Shown here piece after piece: positions 49,736-59,861 of a stretch of 64,000 nucleotides of DNA. The stretch is from the NCBI GenBank assembly GCA_009768925.2, contig VHIT02000028.1:620896-684895 (forward strand), read 5' to 3'. Numbering within the stretch: position 1 is the stretch's first letter; the number at the start of each line of letters is the position of its first letter. A program made the position numbers and the translations under genes. The notes under the pieces were generated by a model. It worked only from the letters and a program-made list of their open reading frames with translations, was not told where the DNA came from and did no database searches. The DNA comes from Cryptosporidium bovis. Lineage: Eukaryota > Apicomplexa > Conoidasida > Eucoccidiorida > Cryptosporidiidae.

Positions 49736-51334
49736 CTAACCACACTTTCCACCTCCGCATCCACCAGATGCAACATAAGACTCACCAGATCTTTTGGTTA
49801 TTTCGAGGTATGCGAAAGATTCAGCATCAGTTGGGTGGATACCAATCATATTGTCAAAATCAGATTTTGTGGCACCAAGTTTTATTGCAAGGGAGAATCC
49901 TTGCGTAATTTCACCGGCATTTGGTCCAACAAAATGGAATCCAACAACTCTGTTTCCGAGACTCTTAACAACAATAAGCTTCGAAAGACAATTAGGAGGT
50001 AAAGAGAAATCCATCTCGTTTTCTCTAAGATATTCAGGCTTTTCCCTATGAGAGGCAGCAACCTCCAAAGTTGTGAATTCAGAAAGAAACTCCTCAACAT
50101 CATCTTCACCGTATCTAGCAGTGGCAGCTTCAGAAGAGAGTCCAACGTGACCGTATTCAATAGGAGTAAATACGGTTGTAGGAATGTAGTCGTAGTCAAT
50201 GTACTCATCTGACCCTGCATAAAGCCTTCTTGCAAGAAGAACACCTGCTCTGATGGCAACAGGTGTAAGTTCAGGTCTTCCCTCAACGATATCACCAATA
50301 GCAAATATACTTGGGACCGAAGTAACATCTTTAGGAGCAATAATTTTACCAAATTCATTAACGTTAACACCAACATTGCTCAAATTAAGATCTTTGACAT
50401 CAGGATATCTCCCTGTCGCATACATGACTGTATCATATTCTTCATTTGTGCCATCGCTAAAAGTAACTTTAAGCAAGTTGTTCACTTTTTCAATATTAAT
50501 GGGAATAACTCCGGTTTTAAATTTAGTTCCAGTTGACTTCATATAATCAACAACTTTTTCAGAACAAAGTCTATCAAAGCCTCTCAAAGCAATTGATCTC
50601 ATAGATACAGTTGTATCAAAATTTAACTCAGTTAAGAAACCAGCAGTCTCCAATCCAATATAAGAGGCACCTACAACAAGCGTCTTACCAGGAGCTTTTT
50701 GAAGATAAAAAATATCATCAGAAGTAATTGCATGCTGTAATGCTCCAGGAACACTTTCTGGAATTAATGGACGACCACCAGTCGCCAATAATATGTGTCT
50801 ACCGGTAATAACCGTGTGATTGCCGTTATTGTCATAAGAAACAGAATGAGCATCCTCTAATTTAGCCAAAGAATTAATGTACACAACACCATTTACTCTT
50901 AAACCAGTGCGATAACTGAAATTTAACATTCTGATGTGATTCCTTATCGTTTCCACCAATTTCCCCCAATCAAAATGGGAAGATGTTTTTATACCAAAAC
51001 TACCAGAATCGTTGTGTATTAAGTTAGAAACTTTACCAGAGTAATGCATTAACTTCTTTGGAACACATCCGACATTCACACATGTCCCACCTAACCCCCA
51101 TTTTGTGCCCTGAGTAGAAGGTTTAACATAATCAAACAAAACTACTTTCTTTCCGAGCTTGGATGCCTCTTTTGCAGCAGCCAAACCTCCAGAACCACCA
51201 CCAATAACTATTAAATCATAGTCAAATTTAAGTCCCGTCATATTTACTTGAACAAAATTCAGTATGAACAATAAAAGAAATATATTCCGTAAATTTATAA
51301 CTTTAACTTTTCCCGCCCATAAATTTCTTATCAT
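49736..51334 (-). CDS. TrxR: thioredoxin reductase, large-type, apicomplexan GCGGGKCG
   Basis: 532 residues from ATG 51334, or 501 from the internal ATG at 51241. Flavoprotein disulfide reductase: FAD motif VIGGGSGG, redox disulfide GGTCVNVGC (Cys85, Cys90) followed by VPKKLM, NADPH motif VGASYIGLETAGFL, second FAD motif FAIGDI, dimer-interface HPTDAE, and the C-terminal redox pair GCGGGKCG (Cys526, Cys531) that replaces selenocysteine in Plasmodium and Cryptosporidium. It reduces thioredoxin with NADPH, the key antioxidant step where glutathione reductase is lacking. The extra N-terminal 31 residues contain a basic start and a hydrophobic stretch (IFLLLFILNFVQV), which could be an organelle- or membrane-targeting leader. 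Divergent from TRAPPC1. Confidence 0.94.
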   Translation of the reverse strand: MIRNLWAGKVKVINLRNIFLLLFILNFVQVNMTGLKFDYDLIVIGGGSGGLAAAKEASKLGKKVVLFDYVKPSTQGTKWGLGGTCVNVGCVPKKLMHYSGKVSNLIHNDSGSFGIKTSSHFDWGKLVETIRNHIRMLNFSYRTGLRVNGVVYINSLAKLEDAHSVSYDNNGNHTVITGRHILLATGGRPLIPESVPGALQHAITSDDIFYLQKAPGKTLVVGASYIGLETAGFLTELNFDTTVSMRSIALRGFDRLCSEKVVDYMKSTGTKFKTGVIPINIEKVNNLLKVTFSDGTNEEYDTVMYATGRYPDVKDLNLSNVGVNVNEFGKIIAPKDVTSVPSIFAIGDIVEGRPELTPVAIRAGVLLARRLYAGSDEYIDYDYIPTTVFTPIEYGHVGLSSEAATARYGEDDVEEFLSEFTTLEVAASHREKPEYLRENEMDFSLPPNCLSKLIVVKSLGNRVVGFHFVGPNAGEITQGFSLAIKLGATKSDFDNMIGIHPTDAESFAYLEITKRSGESYVASGGCGGGKCG

Positions 51335-51828
51335 AAATAAATATGAAATAATATATTTACCAAATAGAAAACCCCGAGTTTTAGTTGTATTATACAAAAA
51401 AAACAAGTTTGATGCGTGATTTTTAAGTCAAAAGAACGACTTGAATATAGAGTATTCCAAAGACTTTAATATGTTACTAAAAGTAGTTGTATTTTTGAAG
51501 AGCTAATTTCAAACGAAAAAAATAATACACTTCTTTGCTGCGCTATATTTTGCTTTCTCCTCAGAAAAAAAACAGATTAGCTTTATATGCCTCTATTTAT
51601 GTTGTGTTATTTGATTGTGTTGTATGTATTTAGATAAGAACAACGATATTGGAAATTAATATTATTAGATGTATCACCATTAAAGTAAAGCGTTATGGCG
51701 CCACATATATGTGCTTTATGAGCATTAAGGATATATACCTGGAAGACACACAGTAATGGAAGTTCTCCTTTTAAGAGATATAAAAATATAACATTAAGAG
51801 TACAATCAAAACTTTGAAGATACGTTAA
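51335..51828. promoter_or_regulatory. divergent promoter of TrxR and TRAPPC1
   Basis: No gene. ATGGCGCCA at 51695-51703 lies 130 bases before the TRAPPC1 ATG. A TTTTCCCGCCC word (51307-51317) falls within the TrxR leader codons rather than here. Confidence 0.4.
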
Positions 51829-52388
51829 ATGTTTTATTCACTCTACATAAATAACAAGAATGGGAGCTTAATATACCAAAAGGTAAGTTTTAGACGATTA
51901 ATACAAATATTTTACGGTAAAATGGAATATTGAACATCTGTTTTATTTTTAATATTTCAGGACTTCTCGGATATTCAATTATCTGCAAATGACAGAATCA
52001 GATTAGCATCTACTTTTCACGGACTTTGCACAATTGCGAGACAAATATCACCTGTGAAAACAAAGAAGTCGAATGAAATTATTCGAAGTCCTAGAGGTAT
52101 TAGCTCAATAGTTACTGACTACTTTAGGATGGAATGTTTTGAAACCCTAACAGGTAATTTTTATTGATTTAACATTATTTCCGGAACACGGTAATTAGTT
52201 CTCTACTCACTTTAGGGTTAAGATTTTTTCTAGTTGCAAGTAATGAGACACACGGATTAGAGGATTTACTTAATAAAGTTTACCAGAAATATACAGATTA
52301 CGTTTTAAAGAACCCCTTTCACGATCTAGATATGCCAATTAGGTGCTTGCTTTTTGACAAGGAAGTCGAGCAAATATTCTCAATTTAA
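51829..52388 (+). CDS. TRAPPC1: TRAPPC1/Bet5, TRAPP complex longin-type subunit, three exons
   Basis: Too fragmented to show as one open frame. Exon 1 51829-51882 (MFYSLYINNKNGSLIYQK), exon 2 51961-52153, exon 3 52216-52388; introns of 78 and 62 bases with donors GTAAGT and GTAATT, acceptors TTTCAG and TTTAG, phases 0 and 1. The 139-residue product matches the 145-residue human TRAPPC1: an opening strand of the longin fold, RMECFETLTGLRFFLVAS (human YYETPTGIKVVMNT), and DLLNKVYQKYTDYVLKNPF (human DVLHHIYSALYVELVVKNP). TRAPP tethers ER-derived vesicles at the Golgi and acts as GEF for Rab1/Ypt1. The exon structure is firm because every junction restores a conserved segment. Confidence 0.9.
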
Positions 52389-53039
52389 TGAAGATTTTTC
52401 AATGTACGAATTAACAATATAAGCAATTTGTTAACGGAAATGAAACTAGATAAGTTAGATTATACATTGTATTATAACTGTCCCAACAGATAATCAGTAG
52501 TATTTAATAATACATATAGTTTAGTTCTAGAACGCTCGTAACGATAATAAGATTGTTAGTAGTAGGACAAACACTACTGGATGAAATATCGTATCAATCA
52601 CGGTAATGTGATTGAATAATAGAAACTACATTTTTTTTAATTCTGTTAAATACCAGTTTTGTTAAGTACATATAGTGGTGAATCGAATTAATATAAGGAA
52701 GTTGGAGTTGAGGTCTCAAACAATAATAGGGCAAGAATTTTTAGTATTTATATCATTCTTTAAATATATGATTGAGAACTAAAAAAGAACTGTTCTCATG
52801 TAAACTTAAACCAAAAATTCAAAATTTGAGTTGTCTCGATTTCGCGCCAGTTGATTACTAATTAATATTTTACCGGTTTTTCTTGACTGCCGCATGCAAA
52901 TACCGGCATTAATAATCGGTCAAAAATTGAAGAAGAAAAGGTTGGGAGTAATACAATAAGGCAGAGTTTTTGTTTTTTTCGTTTTGTTTTATTTATATTT
53001 TTATTTAATTAGGAAAAGTGTGAGTGAAAAAAGAAGAAA
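52389..53039. promoter_or_regulatory. upstream region of MAPK2-like gene
   Basis: No gene. TTTCGCGCC (52840-52848) is E2F-like; repeated ACCGG/CCGGC words at 52871-52876 and 52903-52908 flank CGCATGCA (52891-52898). The site cluster is about 130-200 bases before the ATG. Confidence 0.4.
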
Positions 53040-54719
53040 ATGGAGTACTCTGAGGGCGATTATAATATGATATTGGAAACAAGCGAAAGAAAACTTATTG
53101 CGGATGATTTGATGGGAATAGAAGTTACCAAAAATAATGAAAAACAAACAAGAGTAGTGCCTATAGATAATAACAACAGCTTATTTGAAGATGTTGAGTT
53201 AAAATCAAAATTAAAAAAAGAAGTGAAGTGTTTAACTGCATATAGGGGCGAAAAAACAGGAGATAGAAGCTTAAATTCTGAGTATACAATTAAGAGTGAT
53301 GATAGCGATATAAATATGATTCGGAATGACAATGCGGGTAACCATAACTACTGTCATAACCATAATAACAACAATAATAATAATAATAATAACAGTAATA
53401 ACATTAAGAATTGTAAATCGACGTCAACAACAGCCTCTTCATTGTCGAGCTCATCACTACCCCATCCTCACAATAGATGGAGCATACCTTCAAGATATCA
53501 AGTGAGACATTTAATAGGAACAGGTTCGTATGGTCATGTATGTGAGGCATATGACAGTAAAGAGAATCGTTTAGTGGCAATAAAAAAGATACATAGAGTT
53601 TTTGAGGATTTAATTGATTGTAAGAGAATATTAAGGGAAATAGCAATACTTAACAGATTAAATCACGATCATATAGTCAAGATTTTGGAGATTTGTGTTC
53701 CGGAAGATAAAGAACACTTTGATGAGATATATCTTGTATTGGAGATTGCAGATAGTGATTTTAAGAAACTATTTAGAACGCCTGTATATTTGACAGAACT
53801 TCATGTGAAAACATTACTATACAATTTATTGGTCGGATTGAAGTATATTCACTCTGCAGGGATATATCACAGAGATCTTAAACCTGCAAATTGTTTGGTT
53901 AACCAGGATTGTGGCGTTAAAATATGTGATTTTGGTCTAGCCAGAACAGTGAAACCAATAATTGAGAGTAGTATAGACAACAAAAAAGGCTGTGGTGAGA
54001 CCAGTGTAAAGGAAAATGAGGAGTATAACCAAGAAGGGGAGAGGTTTTTAAAAAGACAATTAACTGGGCACGTTGTAACAAGGTGGTACAGAGCCCCTGA
54101 ATTAATATTGTTGCAGGAAAACTACACAGAGGCAATAGACATGTGGAGTGTTGGCTGTATATTTGCTGAGCTTTTAAACATGTTAAAAGAAAATGTTGCT
54201 TATTATAGTGATCGAAGCCCGTTGTTTCCAGGAAGCAGCTGCTTTCCACTTTCACCGGATAATAAACAAAATAGTGAGGATTATCGCTTTAAAATTAGGG
54301 GAAACAGGGATCAACTTAACATGATATTCAACATACTTGGATCCCCTCAGGAGGAAGATATTGAAATATTGGAAAAGGAGGACGCCAAAAGATACATAAG
54401 AATATTTAACAAGCGTTCAGGAATCGATTTACGAACGAGATTTCCTGGTGCATCTAATCTAGCAATAGATCTTCTCAAAAAAATGTTGGTTTTTAATCCA
54501 TCTAAAAGGATTACAGTTGAAGAGGCACTAAGTCATCCTCTATTTAAAAATATAAGAAATGAAAAACTTGAAGTTATTTCAAATGAAAAAGTAACATTAC
54601 CATTTGACGATTGGGGTTCTATGTCAGAAAGGGAACTGAGATATTATTTCCTTAAAGAAATTCAACGTTATTACTCAGATTTAGTTATTCCAAATTCGAT
54701 AAAAATGGGATTGGAATGA
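53040..54719 (+). CDS. MAP kinase of the apicomplexan MAPK2 type (TGH activation motif)
   Basis: 559 residues. A 150-residue N-terminal extension contains a His/Asn run and a Ser-rich stretch. The CMGC kinase domain (about 153-525) has GTGSYGHV, VAIKK (Lys182), HRDLKPAN (Asp280), DFG (297-299), RWYRAPE and the common-docking type C-lobe. The activation-loop motif is Thr342-Gly343-His344, not TEY or TDY; a TxH motif is the mark of apicomplexan MAPK2 (TSH in Plasmodium map-2). The loop carries about 40 extra residues between DFG and TGH, and the segment RSPLFPGSSCFPLSPD is shared with that group. With His in place of the second phosphosite, activation by a normal dual-specificity MEK is unlikely. 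Single exon. Confidence 0.92.
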   Translation: MEYSEGDYNMILETSERKLIADDLMGIEVTKNNEKQTRVVPIDNNNSLFEDVELKSKLKKEVKCLTAYRGEKTGDRSLNSEYTIKSDDSDINMIRNDNAGNHNYCHNHNNNNNNNNNNSNNIKNCKSTSTTASSLSSSSLPHPHNRWSIPSRYQVRHLIGTGSYGHVCEAYDSKENRLVAIKKIHRVFEDLIDCKRILREIAILNRLNHDHIVKILEICVPEDKEHFDEIYLVLEIADSDFKKLFRTPVYLTELHVKTLLYNLLVGLKYIHSAGIYHRDLKPANCLVNQDCGVKICDFGLARTVKPIIESSIDNKKGCGETSVKENEEYNQEGERFLKRQLTGHVVTRWYRAPELILLQENYTEAIDMWSVGCIFAELLNMLKENVAYYSDRSPLFPGSSCFPLSPDNKQNSEDYRFKIRGNRDQLNMIFNILGSPQEEDIEILEKEDAKRYIRIFNKRSGIDLRTRFPGASNLAIDLLKKMLVFNPSKRITVEEALSHPLFKNIRNEKLEVISNEKVTLPFDDWGSMSERELRYYFLKEIQRYYSDLVIPNSIKMGLE

Positions 54720-55478
54720 TTTTAATTTATAGTAATCACAATTTTGGAATATTAAGAGATATACATTAATGGCTATTTTTATTTTAATAGTGTTAGTGCT
54801 CTTTCAAGTTCCAGTTCAAACTTAAAAATAAATTGGTGATACCACCATCACAAAAAAATTAATGTTGAGCATTTTCATGACATCCTAAGATTCACAAAAA
54901 TTATAAATATGTATTCGATTTAAGATTTTTTAAACTTTTATTTAGACATTTTTTTCTTTGCATATTTATTTTAATAAAATTCACTTCTTTTTTAACTTCA
55001 AATTCTTTGTTGACAAGTACTTTCATATAATAATGTGGATTGCTTAATTTTTCGAGGTAATTTGTTTGTTATAAAATTGATAAGGACAATAAAAAATTAT
55101 TTTCATTTTCTTAAGTACTTATGAGTTACCAATAAACCAGTGAATAATTTAGGCATTTTTTTCCTGTTTTTCTGGTACCATTATTTTTTTAAATCTACTT
55201 TACTCTTTTCCGAGAACACAAAGTAAATATTGTTGATCTCAAAATACTATTAATTTAATAATATTGATTAAAGCATTTCAAATACTGAAAAAAACAAAAT
55301 TAATAATGTTATTTTGTTTAATGAAAACATATAGAGAAAAACAGATACATAGTTATAAATATATAGGTAGGAGGTGTATATTTTGAAAAGGGAATAAAGG
55401 GAAAGAAATAAAAATTGAAGAAATGGACTATTGATATGTAAATAGGGTTTAACGGTATTTGATGAATTTTATGATGAG
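54720..55478. other. intergenic, no gene seen
   Basis: Very AT-rich. No coding frame, RNA gene or recurrent GC word was noticed; the promoter of the RND permease must be here. Confidence 0.5.
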
Positions 55479-58400
55479 ATGAGTGTATATAGAAATGAAG
55501 AAATTACGTGTGTGGAGAGTTTAAATTATGACAAAGACGAAAATGATACAAGAGAGGAGGATTTTGATTGTGAAAATAAAACTCCTATGAAAAAGGTTAG
55601 TATTTTTTTAAAACAATTAGCAAGCATACAACCAGACATTGTCGAATTTGTTGCAAATAAATTTGGAGCATTTGGAGGAATTATATATGAATATCCTTGG
55701 TATTTTATAATAGCGTCTATATTTATGACTCTATTATGTTGCATTGGATTTATTCCTGGAATACCTGGATGGATAGACTCATCTGAACAATTATATTCTC
55801 TTCCATACAGTCTTGCTAGAGATCATGGAAAACTTCACGATCAATTATTTAGTAGTACGAGAAGCAGATCTCAATTAATTGTGGTTACTTCACAAACTCC
55901 AGGAGAGAATGTATTTACATGGGAATTTATTGAAATAGTTTCACAAGTAAATAAGTTAATCAGAGGTGAATCTTTGGATGCAGTTGGAGGAAGAAGAGTC
56001 GGAGTTGCAATTAATTCTGAAGGTTATAGCAAGAATTTAGAAGTAAATAAATATTATTTGAATGGTGGGAACAAATCAAATGAAAAAAAGGATTCAGATC
56101 CACTTACTCTTTCTCACGACAAGTTTTTAACATATAATGATATTTGTACAATCAATTCGTTTGGATTCTGTTCTGTTCAAAGTATAGTGGAGGCAGGTGC
56201 TTTGGATATGAAGTCAATATTAGAAAATGGAGAGGATCCAGAACTTTATATGTTGGATGGGTTTGTTTTTAATTTAAAAAAACAAGCCTTTATTCCGGAC
56301 TATATCATAGGAAAAATGAAAACAAAGCCGTGCATTAAAACTTTACCTACTGATTTAATATCTAAAATACTTTCGCCAGATAGATATTATAGTTCTAAAA
56401 AAGGTCCTGGATTCTCAGATGCAAACATAGAATGTATCGTTGGTGGAGAGGCGTTTTTATTAGTTTATGATATATTTGAAGATGGAACGCCAGAGAATTT
56501 AAAAAGAAATCTGCTTTGGGAACAGTCACTTGTAAGTATACTTAGAGATAACAGAGATTGGGGGAGAGCCAGAATATCATTTAGTGCATTTAGAAGCAGA
56601 GATGATGAACTTAAGGCATCAACATCAGAGAATTCAGATATACTACTTGTTGGACTCACATTCACGTTGTTATTCTTTTATGTCGCTATGGCTAATTTTA
56701 GTTTTGATTTATATAAAATGAAAACATATAGTGGACTTGCAGGTTTGTTTGCAGCTCTACTTGGACTTGCGTCTGGAATGGGATTAATGTCGATATTTGG
56801 AGTCTCATTTGTTCCAACAGTGCTTGTTACTCCGTTTTTGATTATGGGTGCGGCTGTTAACTATTTGTTTGTTATAGTGAATGCATATGCAACTGGCTAC
56901 ACAATTCCAAGTACAAAGGAAAGATGTAGATTGGCCTTAAAGGACAGTTCAATTGGGATTACTATCACAATGTGTACTGGACTTGTATCTTTTTCAATTG
57001 GAGCAGTTGGAGAGCCGTATTTATCAATTAGAAATTTTTGTTTGTTCTCAGCAGCATCTATTATATTCACATATATATATGTATTCATATTCATGTTTCC
57101 AGTACTTTGTCTAGACGCAAAGAGGGAAGCTATGAGGAGAATACACATTTTCGGTTTACCAAAACTAACCTCAAATGATATAAAAGCATTTAAGGAACAA
57201 AGTCAAGGCAAATCTATACCAATAGATAACATTGATTCATTTGCGGTAGTAAGTTATAATCTTTCGAGAGTTTTGTACGAATATGATATTAGTCTTTATC
57301 CCCAAAGTGAAATAAATGAATTTGGTGAACGAGTATATGTTAATCCTTTAAAAAAGTTTAGAAAAAAAGTTTTACATATACCTTTATTGTCCAAGTATTC
57401 AGAAAGATCATTTAAATCCACAACGGAGGTATCTCAGCAGTTTGAACCACGCATTACAAGCAACAGGGAATTGGATTTCGTTACTCAAGAGATTGATTCT
57501 AATTCCATTGATAATCTCGAAAACACTGTATTGGCTAATAGCCGTCATAACATGGAAATAGTAAAGGAGTCACACGATATAAAAAGCAATTACGAATATC
57601 CAAATGTTGACGATTTATTACAAACTTTGTTGGCAGAGCCAACAGGAAATGTTGGAAGAGGAACGAGAAGAATGATGCTGCATTATATAGGACCAGTAAT
57701 GGCCACACCTTTGGTAAAGTTATTGGTAATAATAATTTGGATAGCATTTTTGGGTGTCTCAATATACGGATTTACTAAAATGGAAAGTGGCTTGGACTTC
57801 AAAGATCTACCACCACCCTCGAGCTATTTGAAAAGCTTTGATAGAGATTTATCAACTTATTTTAATAAATATGATGTACCAACAGATATATATTTTCCAG
57901 AAAGATTAGAATGGTGGAAATTAAACATCCAAGATAGAATATTTGACTTTGTTGAGCGTTTGGAGAGATTAGAGTCGACGGAAAGGGTAATTGATCCACT
58001 TTACAGTATAATGAAAAATCAAAAATTAACTACGAAGCTCAGAAGTGGAAATAAAGAAGTATTTCAAGAAGCCTTGTATCAAGAATTATACCAAAATCCG
58101 GATAGTAACTATAAACAATTTGCTTTTGATTTCGTTTGGAAAGAGAGAGAACTAATTACATACAGAATTAAACTATTAGCTAAAGGAATGCCTACTTCTC
58201 AACAAAAGGCTGATTGGATGACTTCAATTAGAAAGCTATGTGAAGAGGAAGAAAAGAACGAAACTTTGCCAATAAAGGTTGTCGCATATAATTATATGAT
58301 GATATTTTATGAAAGTGATCTTAGAATATTGTCAGAATGTTTTTCAAATATGCTAAGTTGTGGAATTGCCATTGAACTTATTACTCTTATGTTAATACCT

Positions 58401-59015
58401 GAATTAATGTCTGGGTTATTCGTTATTATATTAATGGCTTGTATTGATATTGGATTGTTTGGCTTTATGTATTATTGGAATGTTAAATTAAATATGGTTA
58501 GTATGATTAATCTATTATTATCAATGGGATTTGCGGTTGACTATTCTACTTTAATGACACACACATTTTCCCACTGCTATGGGGAAACAAGAAATCATAG
58601 AATGATTGAATCTCTTGGACTTATGGGTGCTCCCGTGTGTCATGGTGCCATGTCAACCTTTCTCGGAATAGTTGTTCTTTCTGGAAGTTCTTCATATATT
58701 TTCACTGTGTTTTTTAAAATGATGGTTATGGTAGTTGGGTTTGGAATTTTTCATGGAGTCGTTGTATTACCTATTCTTCTTTCTATTGTTGGAAGAATGC
58801 CATCTCATTCCTTTGATTTAATAATTGAAATGACAAATTGGATTAGAAAAGGTTCTAGACATTTTGATTATATTAATAATTTCTCTGGAATTCAAATGAT
58901 AAAGGGTAATAGCGAAAATATCGATATAAAATTGAGTAAAAATCTCGTTCAGGACGTACAATTAAGTTCTAATTTAAGACACTCTCGTGGAAATACAATA
59001 GATTACATTAAATAA
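55479..59015 (+). CDS. Patched/NPC1/Dispatched-like RND permease with sterol-sensing domain
   Basis: 1178 residues in two similar halves, as in RND proteins. One membrane segment near 70-95 precedes a large luminal domain; a five-span sterol-sensing-type block lies at about 385-545 (LLVGLTFTLLFFYVAM, then GLFAALLGLASGMGLMSIFG and VPTVLVTPFLIMGAAVNYLF). The second half repeats this: a membrane segment at about 745-765, a luminal domain and a second block from about 950 to 1105, including LLSMGFAVDYSTLMTHTFSH and GAPVCHGAMSTFLGIVVL. In the canonical GxxxD the aspartate is retained in the second half (AVDYS) and Asn replaces it in the first (AAVNY). Family members move sterols, lipids or lipidated proteins; substrate here is unknown. 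No cleavable signal. Confidence 0.9.
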   Translation: MSVYRNEEITCVESLNYDKDENDTREEDFDCENKTPMKKVSIFLKQLASIQPDIVEFVANKFGAFGGIIYEYPWYFIIASIFMTLLCCIGFIPGIPGWIDSSEQLYSLPYSLARDHGKLHDQLFSSTRSRSQLIVVTSQTPGENVFTWEFIEIVSQVNKLIRGESLDAVGGRRVGVAINSEGYSKNLEVNKYYLNGGNKSNEKKDSDPLTLSHDKFLTYNDICTINSFGFCSVQSIVEAGALDMKSILENGEDPELYMLDGFVFNLKKQAFIPDYIIGKMKTKPCIKTLPTDLISKILSPDRYYSSKKGPGFSDANIECIVGGEAFLLVYDIFEDGTPENLKRNLLWEQSLVSILRDNRDWGRARISFSAFRSRDDELKASTSENSDILLVGLTFTLLFFYVAMANFSFDLYKMKTYSGLAGLFAALLGLASGMGLMSIFGVSFVPTVLVTPFLIMGAAVNYLFVIVNAYATGYTIPSTKERCRLALKDSSIGITITMCTGLVSFSIGAVGEPYLSIRNFCLFSAASIIFTYIYVFIFMFPVLCLDAKREAMRRIHIFGLPKLTSNDIKAFKEQSQGKSIPIDNIDSFAVVSYNLSRVLYEYDISLYPQSEINEFGERVYVNPLKKFRKKVLHIPLLSKYSERSFKSTTEVSQQFEPRITSNRELDFVTQEIDSNSIDNLENTVLANSRHNMEIVKESHDIKSNYEYPNVDDLLQTLLAEPTGNVGRGTRRMMLHYIGPVMATPLVKLLVIIIWIAFLGVSIYGFTKMESGLDFKDLPPPSSYLKSFDRDLSTYFNKYDVPTDIYFPERLEWWKLNIQDRIFDFVERLERLESTERVIDPLYSIMKNQKLTTKLRSGNKEVFQEALYQELYQNPDSNYKQFAFDFVWKERELITYRIKLLAKGMPTSQQKADWMTSIRKLCEEEEKNETLPIKVVAYNYMMIFYESDLRILSECFSNMLSCGIAIELITLMLIPELMSGLFVIILMACIDIGLFGFMYYWNVKLNMVSMINLLLSMGFAVDYSTLMTHTFSHCYGETRNHRMIESLGLMGAPVCHGAMSTFLGIVVLSGSSSYIFTVFFKMMVMVVGFGIFHGVVVLPILLSIVGRMPSHSFDLIIEMTNWIRKGSRHFDYINNFSGIQMIKGNSENIDIKLSKNLVQDVQLSSNLRHSRGNTIDYIK

Positions 59016-59861
59016 AAGTTATATTTATCTCTAAACACTAGGTTGTATTTGTTTATTTAGATGCACGTGATAATTGCTCTATTCTATTAAATAAGGAATA
59101 TGTATTACACAAAGAGATAAATTACAAACAGTACTTTTGTACACAATTCGACATTAACAGTTATTACATAATATCAATCTTTTATTTTAACAATTATTTT
59201 TAATAATGTAATAACTTATATTTATTCAACTCGGGTTTTTAACACTGTTCATAACTACATTCTTTCTCATAATTTTAGTATATAAACACTAACAATGTAG
59301 AAGATAAGTCATCTTATTTTGTTCATTCCCCTCTTATACCATAAACCATCTAGCAAAAGTGTAAGAATAACTTTGAACCAATTACTTTAATATAGAGTTA
59401 AAAGGAGAGAAATTGCATAATATGTATCACCAAATTTGAATTATCTAGTAAATGAGCAGATTTTAACTTAGTTTAAGAACTTTAACCAGTTTTTTTGTTG
59501 CGTAAAGCTGAATGGTGATATTATGTAAATCCACAATATAAAAGTAAAAACTAGGAATAGCGTTTGTTTGCTAATAACCATAAGGATTTAAAATAAATGA
59601 AACATAAGTAAATTGCTAGTTTACACAAGCAATAGAAACATTCGAATGTTTATTTACATAAATTATTCATATATATCATAAATTTGTCGTGATTATAAAT
59701 ACCGTTTCCATCATTGCCAAATAAACACAATAATTAGCAATAACCAATATAAAAATAATAGTATCAACACACTGGTGATTTTAAATCCGAAGCTAGATAA
59801 TCGTAATTATAAATTCAATTATGTTATATTCACATCATTTTGATATAGAAATAAGTCAATT
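59016..59861. other. gap between convergent genes, no gene seen
   Basis: 846 bases of AT-rich sequence between two gene ends. I see no coding frame, RNA gene or clear repeat in it. Confidence 0.5.

Noticed and set aside
49882-50376. 164-codon minus-strand frame inside TrxR
   Set aside because: Leu-rich alternative phase of the firmly identified TrxR coding region.
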